In this document: piece by piece, positions 58,138 through 64,000 of the stretch
Layout: every line of letters starts with the position of its first letter
How positions within the stretch are numbered: the first letter of the stretch is position 1
Assembly: GCA_000934385.1 (NCBI GenBank)
Contig: KN880524.1
Span: 1-64,000, forward strand
From: Cylindrobasidium torrendii FP15055 ss-10
Taxonomy: Eukaryota; Basidiomycota; Agaricomycetes; Agaricales; Physalacriaceae
DNA length: 64,000 bases
Direction of reading: 5' to 3'
Translations under genes and position numbers: made by a program
Notes under the pieces: generated by a model
What the model was told of the DNA's origin: nothing
Seen by the model: only the letters and a program-made list of their open reading frames with translations
The model's database searches: none

Positions 58138-61100
58138 CTACACATCATGTATCAAGGAAGCTGCGCGCGTTATAAGTAGTTCTGAATCCATCACCCCCGC
58201 CAGTGTAAGATATTCGTATGCCTTCACCAACAGGTCGCCGGAAAGCTCCGCTTGATTTTTCAAAGTCTGTAGCAATTACTTGAGCATTGTCCCATACAAC
58301 ACACTTCCTGAACATACCTGATTTATCCATGCAATCGCGAGCGCGGTGCCCCAAACTGAGGCTGGAACTCCGAGCGCCAAACCTGTCTGCCAGTGAGTCG
58401 CAAGCGCCTGTATCTTGAAATCAAAGTGTCACCTTCGTCGACAGCCACATCACCTACTACCAGTCGCAGAGATCCGTTCAGATTGAAAGATCCATCTGCC
58501 TTTTGGAGACTGAGCAAGTCGAATAGCTGGGGAGGGATAGGAGCCTGCAGCTCGCCGGCTTCAAAGTCCAATACGGGCGCCTGCTCGGTGGGAATGAACA
58601 TAAACTGCGGGGACTGGCTACGTTGGAGGTCGGAGAGGGGTTCAACTTCGCGGTCTGTTTCTGAGTAATACGAAGACGAGGACGAGTTGCTGTTAAGGGA
58701 GCTCATGGTTTCGTACGACCTGATCGATTCGCGGTCGCTTTGTGCGCCGACCTCGGTACTGTCATCGAATAAACTGGTACCCGTACCTCCACGGCTCGAC
58801 ACGCGGCTTGACATGACACTGGGCGCTGCAGAGAGCCCGGAAGGCGACATAGGTGTTCTAGGTGTCCTCGGCGTTCTGGGCGTTCTAGGCGTTCTAGGTG
58901 TGCCGGGTGTTGGTGCAGTCGCCAAAGACGGTCGGAATCCTCCAGGTATTGGAAAGTTTATCATCGATTCCGTCTCTGGTGTTGCAGCATTTGAAAGAAG
59001 CTCTTGTAGTCGCCTCAGAAGTCCCTGCTCCCTCCTGTCCGTCTTGGATGATTTCTTGCTTGCCCGCTCGACGGCTACGAATGAGGTGTGTCGACTAATT
59101 ATCGAATACTGGGTAGCAAGTGATACGATAGCGCGTTTGCGACCGTCGGGGTCACCAGAGGAAACGGAGAGCGGGAGAGGTGCGACGCCAGCTTCATGGT
59201 CTCGCACGATTGCACAGGCCGACAGACTGTGAATGATTGGTACATGAGGCTTCGAGACAAGCAGGGTCAGTAAGAATATTCGATGTTGACAGTCAATCAG
59301 AGCACACCGAAGGATCTACAAGCTGCACTCCGCGTACTGGAATGACGAGCTGGAAGCGTTGCCCAGAGTCCGCCACCTCCCCTTGCAGAATCACCTCCTT
59401 GGGCGCGAAAGGTTTCCGCATTTGGAACAACGCGAATATGACCAGTCTTGTGTCGGAATGAATATCTCGAATAAGCGCAGGACTTTGTTGGAATGCCAAT
59501 GGGACGATTGGACTGCTCAATGTGGATGTCCGTGACGAGGGCGATACCAGATATCGAGACGGCACGTTCCAGTCGATGCTGACGTTGGTAAGGAATGGTG
59601 TACGACCTGCGCGCAGGAGGCGCGCGCATTTGGGAGTGATATCCTCGGCGCGAGTCGAGAACAAACAAGTGCCATTGCCGGCATCTGCAATCCCTTGACA
59701 CATCGCGGTTGAAACCTGCTGTCCAATTCCAAGAACGTACACTCGCACTGGAGCAGTAGGTGGCGCCTCTCCCACAGCTGTATGTACGAGACTGACCGTT
59801 TCGTCTATGCTAGTGGCCTACGATATGTCAGGAAGATAATGCGAGTGTTACGGAAGAGATATGACCTCTCCGTCGGTGAGTACAAATATTGCAGAGGGGG
59901 TAGCCTTGGAGCATGACTTGAAGACGCGGCTGAGGGCGTGGAAAATTTCTGTGCCTCCGTAGTTGGAAGCCATAGCCTCGATATGTGTTGTGGCCTCATC
60001 AAGATGGGCTTGGCTATAAGGCTCGCTGTGTGGCCAGATGCTGTCAACGTGATCACCAAAGCTGAAGATATTGAAGGATGTGCCCTCTTCTGGGAGGAGT
60101 CGTAACAGGATAGCCAAGGTCTAAGGGTCATTGAGCCCCGAACTACCCATTTTTGAACGATTACAGTACCTTCTTTGCCATGTCGATGCGGTCCCCATTC
60201 ATACTACCACTACGATCCACGAGGAACACATATTCCTGTCTCTGGATGGGAGGAAGGTTCAGCTTGGGCACGAGAGTGAGCTGAGCAGCTAATGTGTCGT
60301 AAGGACTCTTCTTTCTATCCCTGTACAGTTCGGCAAAACAACGCGGAGAATCGAGTAGTTCGGCTTGAACCAGGAGCACGAAGTCGTCCGTCAAAAATCT
60401 GCCTGATCGATATCGAATTGTACAACGGCGCTTAGAAGGTCGGCCAATACGACTGTCGTACTTTTTTATGGAGACATCGTGTGTTGGGCTGGTGACCATA
60501 GTTATAGGTCCGTGTGTCTGAACATCGACCTGGGACTGTCGTTAATGTTACCACATTAGGTAGGTAGACAGGGTCGTCAACCTTGATGGAAATGCGCGTC
60601 AATTGGTCAGGAAGTTCAGCCTCCTGCATACCGAGTGGGGCAGGCCCATAGCGCTGGCCAAGACTCATAGGAAGATAGAAACGAATAAAGTCGCGGTCGT
60701 AGTCGTTCATGAGGGTCATAACATACTGAAAACAGTCAGGTGCATGAAAAGATGGTCCGGGGCATGTTTGGCATACGATAAGCTTGACATAAACTGTTTC
60801 TTTGGCTTTTATAGACCCAATCGAAATGGTAAACGCTGCAAAAAATCAGGATCATGTAGTCAGTATCTGCTTAACATACTGTCATCTGATATCCGTTCCA
60901 AAAGACCTGTGTGTTCCCCACGAGCCATAGCATTTTCATGGTCTTCTCTGGCCTGTGTCCGTTCTTTGCATACGCCAGTAATGACTTTGCCACCGCTGGT
61001 GCGAAGCTCGAGTGAGGCTACAGCGGCCCGTGCTGGAACAGGAAATGCGTAGATTGCACGACTGGGACAGAAAACGTAGGTTGAGTTTGTGGATGGCGAA

Positions 61101-61417
61101 TAGGACGGGCAGATTGGTGAATTAGAATGTACCTCGTTGGGCGCTCAGAAGGATTGTAGAAGCGCTGAGATAATATCGTTCTAACGAGGTTCAGCAATGA
61201 AAAGGTGGTGGAGAGTAGAGTACGGACCTGCTAGTAACTATTGTAGAGTGTTATAATGAGATTCATTATGCCCCCGCGGGAGCCGTTGCTACATACCGTC
61301 TACAATCAGACTGTGTGCAGACACTTGCTCCAAGGGGAGCTGGATCTTTGGGCCATAGCTCTCTCCGTCGTTGTGGAATATACCGTACAGGGCAGGTGCT
61401 GTGTCCATCGAGGTCAT
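58138..61417 (-). CDS. VIT and von Willebrand factor A domain protein
   Basis: A fungal relative of the inter-alpha-trypsin-inhibitor heavy-chain family. It starts MTSMDTAPALYGIFHNDGES at 61417. The VIT domain is clear: RAIYAFPVPARAAVASLELRT, GKVITGVCKERTQAREDHENAMARG, then HTGLLERISDDIFTVSIGSI. The VWA domain begins YVFLVDRSGSMNGDRIDMAKK, with the DxSxS metal site (DRSGS), and continues FNIFSFGDHVDSIWPHSEPY, FVLTDGEV and RVYVLGIGQQVS. A spacer of Ser and repeated RTP units (58851-58910) follows. The C-terminal part (after an intron from GTGACAC to GCAGACAG) is LALGVPASVWGTALAIAWINQ, and the end is ELLITRAASLIHDV. No signal peptide is seen, so it is probably intracellular, unlike animal ITIH proteins. 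About 950 residues. The role is unknown. Confidence 0.9.
58851..58910 (-). repeat. 9-bp minisatellite coding RTP repeats
   Basis: About six imperfect 9-bp units, reading GTPRTPRTPRTP on the coding strand, inside the VIT-VWA gene linker. Each unit makes a TP site that a proline-directed kinase could use. Confidence 0.8.
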
Positions 61418-61866
61418 TGAACAAGCCTGCGCACTAGCACGTGGTGTCAGATGGGTTCGGGATCAGGTGGCTCAACCGCGGCTTTGCAGTCTCGGGGTAA
61501 TGTCTGCACGATATTGAGCTGGCCTAGCGTCTAGATTACAGTGGATGGAAGCAATATTTGGGAAAACTAGGAATACAGTACCATAAGCAATTCCGCAGAT
61601 GTCCGTGCACAGAGGTAGTACTTGAAAGCAATCTTTTTTTACAAGTATTTCACGCAATCTAGCTGCGAAATTACTGATTCTTCACGCTGTGCACGCTCGT
61701 GGACCAGTCAGGTAAATACTAGTAGTAGACGCACGCAGTTAAAGTGAAAACCAACGGGCCGATAGCCGGATATATTCTTAGAGTTCCTCCGCCAGGCAGC
61801 CCCTCGCCCCGTCCGGGATTCCATTCCTTCACATCCCATTCTCAGCGCCCTTGACCAAATCCAACG
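61418..61866. promoter_or_regulatory. Shared upstream region of VIT-VWA gene and DIC1
   Basis: 449 bp between divergent start codons, no gene seen. A short TATATTC lies near 61769, about 95 bp above the DIC1 ATG, which is too weak to call a TATA box. Confidence 0.45.
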
Positions 61867-63319
61867 ATGCCTGGCGAATATCCGTTTTGGTACGCCCTAG
61901 CAGTTCGATTATAGGCCTTCAAACTCACGTTTGCAGGCTTGGAGGTGAACAGAATCAGCCTATCACGGCGTTATCCACTAACATTCTCCCCTTCACAAAC
62001 CAGGCGTTGCAGCATCTAGTACGCGTCTTCATCGGCAGTGTCGTTGTCATGCACATTCTAACTGTTTCCTCCAGTGGCAGCTTGCTGTACACATCCTCTG
62101 GATGTTACCAAAGTGTGCGTTTTTACACGTTCGGCATCAGAGGCCGATGACAAGCCCGTTCCAGGCGAATGCAGACGCTTCAGCACAACCCGGACGTCAA
62201 GCGACCATCCATGATACGGGTCTTCCAACAAAGTGTTGCCAAGCATGGGATTACCAGTCTTTACACCGGCCTGACTGCTGCACTCCTCCGCCAAATGACA
62301 TACTCTCTGGTACGGCTGGGTGCCTACGACGAATTGAAGAGCCGTCTCTCGAAGGATGGTCCACCTTCGACAGTGAAATCGTTGTTGGCAGCGTCGGTAG
62401 CAGGCGCGTTGGGAGGTGTCGCCGGAAATCCAGCAGGTGCGTACTAATCATTGTTCCTTGCCGGCCGAGCCAACGCAATAGTACAGATATTCTCGTAGTA
62501 CGCATGACGAGCGATGTGACAAGACCGCCAGAACAGCGTTATGGGTACAGAAACGCGTTCAGTGGACTCGTTCGCATTGTACAAGAAGAGGGCGTCAAGG
62601 GTCTGGCGAGGGGTCTAGAGGCCAACGTCGTATGTCCTGTCCCATCCTTGTCGAGATGATGAAAGCAACTCACGCTATGCTACTAGACCCGTGCTGTGTT
62701 GATGAACGTATGTTAATACATTACCAGTGCTATAGTGTTTCTCACTGTTAACGTCTCCATAGATGTCCCAAGTCTGGTCGTAAGTCAACCAAGCTCCATC
62801 TCAAGTCCTGCTTATGTCGTGTCCAGATATGACTTCTTCAAGACCAGTCTGCTGCACCGTACAATACCCTTGACAGACTACCGCTTCCGTGAAGGTTTAC
62901 CATTACATGTCGCTGCAAGTATCCTGGCCGGCACGGTTGCTACTAGTGAGTGGTTCAATTGCCGCGCTCATCCTGCCTCTAACACCGTTACTTAGCCGTG
63001 TGCTCTCCGGCCGACGTCCTTCGTTCCAGAGTCATGTCATGTGTATGTCGATGCGCAGGATGCGTACGAGTCAACCACTGACATTCACTCAAGGTTGAGG
63101 GTCAATCAATGATAACAATTCTCAAAACGTCGTTGGCAGAGGAGGGGCCTGCTTTCCTCTTGAAGGGATGGACCCCTGCATTTATACGACTGGGGCCTAA
63201 TACCGTCCTTATGTTCGTCTTCTACGAGGTCGGTCAAGTTCAGTATCTTGCTGTTCTTGTTCAGAGGCTGACTAGTCTTACAGCAACTCAAGCTTGGTTG
63301 GAAAAAGTTGACTCAATAG
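61867..63319 (+). CDS. DIC1: Mitochondrial dicarboxylate carrier
   Basis: A six-helix inner-membrane carrier that swaps malate or succinate for phosphate. The first exon, MPGEYPFW, is split after TTTTG; a short second piece (LG) and a long intron (about 61947-62073) lead to VAACCTHPLDVTKVRMQTLQH, which holds the first carrier signature PxD/E-x-x-K/R. The second repeat has AGALGGVAGNPADILVVRMTSD, and the third TVATTVCSPADVLRSRVM, each with its own signature. Between them are ITSLYTGLTAALLRQMTYSLVRLGAYDEL and GLARGLEANVTRAVLMNMSQVWSYDFFK. The last intron (donor GTCGGT after FVFYE) gives QLKLGWKKLTQ and a stop at 63319; reading through it would give a longer unrelated tail. Signature residues fit the DIC group (SLC25A10). 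Only one Gly follows PFWL where most relatives have two. Confidence 0.9.
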
Positions 63320-63616
63320 ACAGGCAGATGCCTTTAGATATGTCTGACCGACTAACGCATTGCTAGGAAATATCAGTTATCATTATTTACGCGACCGCAT
63401 AAGTAGCTACTAACACCTGGGCCGTCCATCCACTGCTATCTCACCGACCACCCCAATGGTTATGCTTTTTGTCTCATACATGAGCTTCTATAACTAGCAT
63501 GTCGTAAACGAGATCCCAATCGGCAGTCGCCCTCACCTTGGTGTACGGCCTTGAGGCAAGCCGCTATATAAGAATTTTGTGATCGGCGTGATCGTGACCC
63601 TTTGCTTCTGTATTTC

Positions 63617-64000
63617 ATGGAGGCTTTCCAACTCTTAGCCCGTGGGGGTGTCCAATTCGACAGGAAACGGTTCCAAACAGACGTGGAGCGATTCAACGTC
63701 AGCCCAAGCGTCTACCATTTGTATCACAGGTCTAAAGAAGTCACAGAAACCGACAACTAGTAGAACGTCTTCCAAGGCAGATGAAGCTATTCCGAACGCG
63801 TTGGATTTCTTCAAATATGCTCAGAGCGGTCAAGCAAAGCGCAAAAGTGACAGTCTTGGCAACCCCGAGAGCAAAAAGCGCAAGTTAGATAACGAGGATG
63901 GAGAACCAGAGCATGAGTCGAACGAAGAGAACCAGCAGGAAGCCGAAGAGAGCAGACCCCAACAACAAAAACATCGTGTCGCTATCAAAGGCAAAGATGC
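63617..64000 (+). CDS. ROK1: DEAD-box RNA helicase Rok1/DDX52, N-terminal part
   Basis: Rok1 is a nucleolar helicase that releases snoRNA and Rrp5 during 18S rRNA processing. Only the start is inside the window. It opens MEAFQLLARGGVQFDRKRFQ at 63617, matching the conserved N-terminus of fungal Rok1, with an intron beginning GTCAGC after DVERFN. The next exon reads DEAIPNALDFFKYAQSGQ, then a Lys/Glu-rich stretch with a nuclear signal (ESKKRKLDNED), then KHRVAIKGKDA, the block that precedes the Q motif (HRV.IKG.D). The helicase core itself lies beyond position 64000. The assignment rests on these N-terminal blocks only. Confidence 0.8.

Noticed and set aside
58851..58910. CRISPR-like array
   Set aside because: The 9-bp units are contiguous without spacers and lie in frame inside a coding exon of a eukaryotic gene.
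63320..63366. Longer C-terminus for DIC1 ending at 63366
   Set aside because: That frame runs through the last intron. Splicing GTCGGT to CTTACAG gives FYEQLKLGWKKLTQ, the family ending, with stop at 63319.

Overview
The window is nuclear DNA of a filamentous basidiomycete, most likely an Agaricomycete. Reasons: almost every gene is cut by many introns of about 45-60 bp with GT-AG ends and CTRAY-like branch sites, genes are dense on both strands with spacers of 60-500 bp, and the gene set is fungal (ERG5/CYP61, a group X hybrid histidine kinase, a Zn2Cys6 activator, PHO85, SPC7/KNL1, SUB2, DNA2). About 24 protein genes and one tRNA gene are supported. Exon joins were worked out by eye from splice signals, reading frame and family conservation, so outer limits are firmer than some inner joins.

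Layout. 1-1150: gene-free DNA with hairpin repeats and a complete small hAT-like inverted-repeat element (457-1086, perfect 16-bp ends, 8-bp target duplication), then an intron-bearing tRNA-Lys(CTT). 1.3-9.3 kb: ATP11 (+), a kinesin-6 (-) and, from a shared 152-bp promoter, the kinetochore scaffold KNL1/SPC7 (+). 9.5-14.1 kb: an unknown Ser-rich protein (-), a LEA-like mitochondrial protein (-) and a multi-TM membrane protein (+). 14.7-24.7 kb: four tandem + genes: ERG5, an acetyl-CoA transporter, a GYF-domain protein and a PA28-type proteasome activator. 26-32 kb: a Gln-rich nuclear protein (-) divergent from ribosomal protein mL43 (+), a Ser-rich unknown (+) and Pol III subunit RPC9 (-). 32-40 kb: an unknown protein, a Zn2Cys6 factor and UTP5/WDR43 (all -). 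40.6-42 kb: PHO85-type CDK (+). 42.3-51.3 kb: a giant hybrid histidine kinase (-). 51.4-61.4 kb: DNA2, SUB2 and a VIT-VWA protein (all -). 61.9-64 kb: mitochondrial dicarboxylate carrier DIC1 (+) and the 5' part of ROK1/DDX52 (+), cut by the window edge.

There is no metabolic cluster. The content is mostly housekeeping: cell division (kinesin-6 and KNL1 back to back), DNA replication (DNA2), RNA work (UTP5, SUB2, ROK1, RPC9), mitochondria (ATP11, mL43, LEA-like, DIC1), sterol synthesis (ERG5) and signalling (CDK, hybrid histidine kinase, Zn2Cys6). The most notable points are the intact non-autonomous transposon, a GC-AG intron pinned by conserved protein sequence in PA28, an apparently dead protein-kinase domain in the hybrid histidine kinase, a duplicated acidic motif at the DNA2 N-terminus, and several stop-free introns whose length is a multiple of three. 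I see no clearly new multi-gene system.
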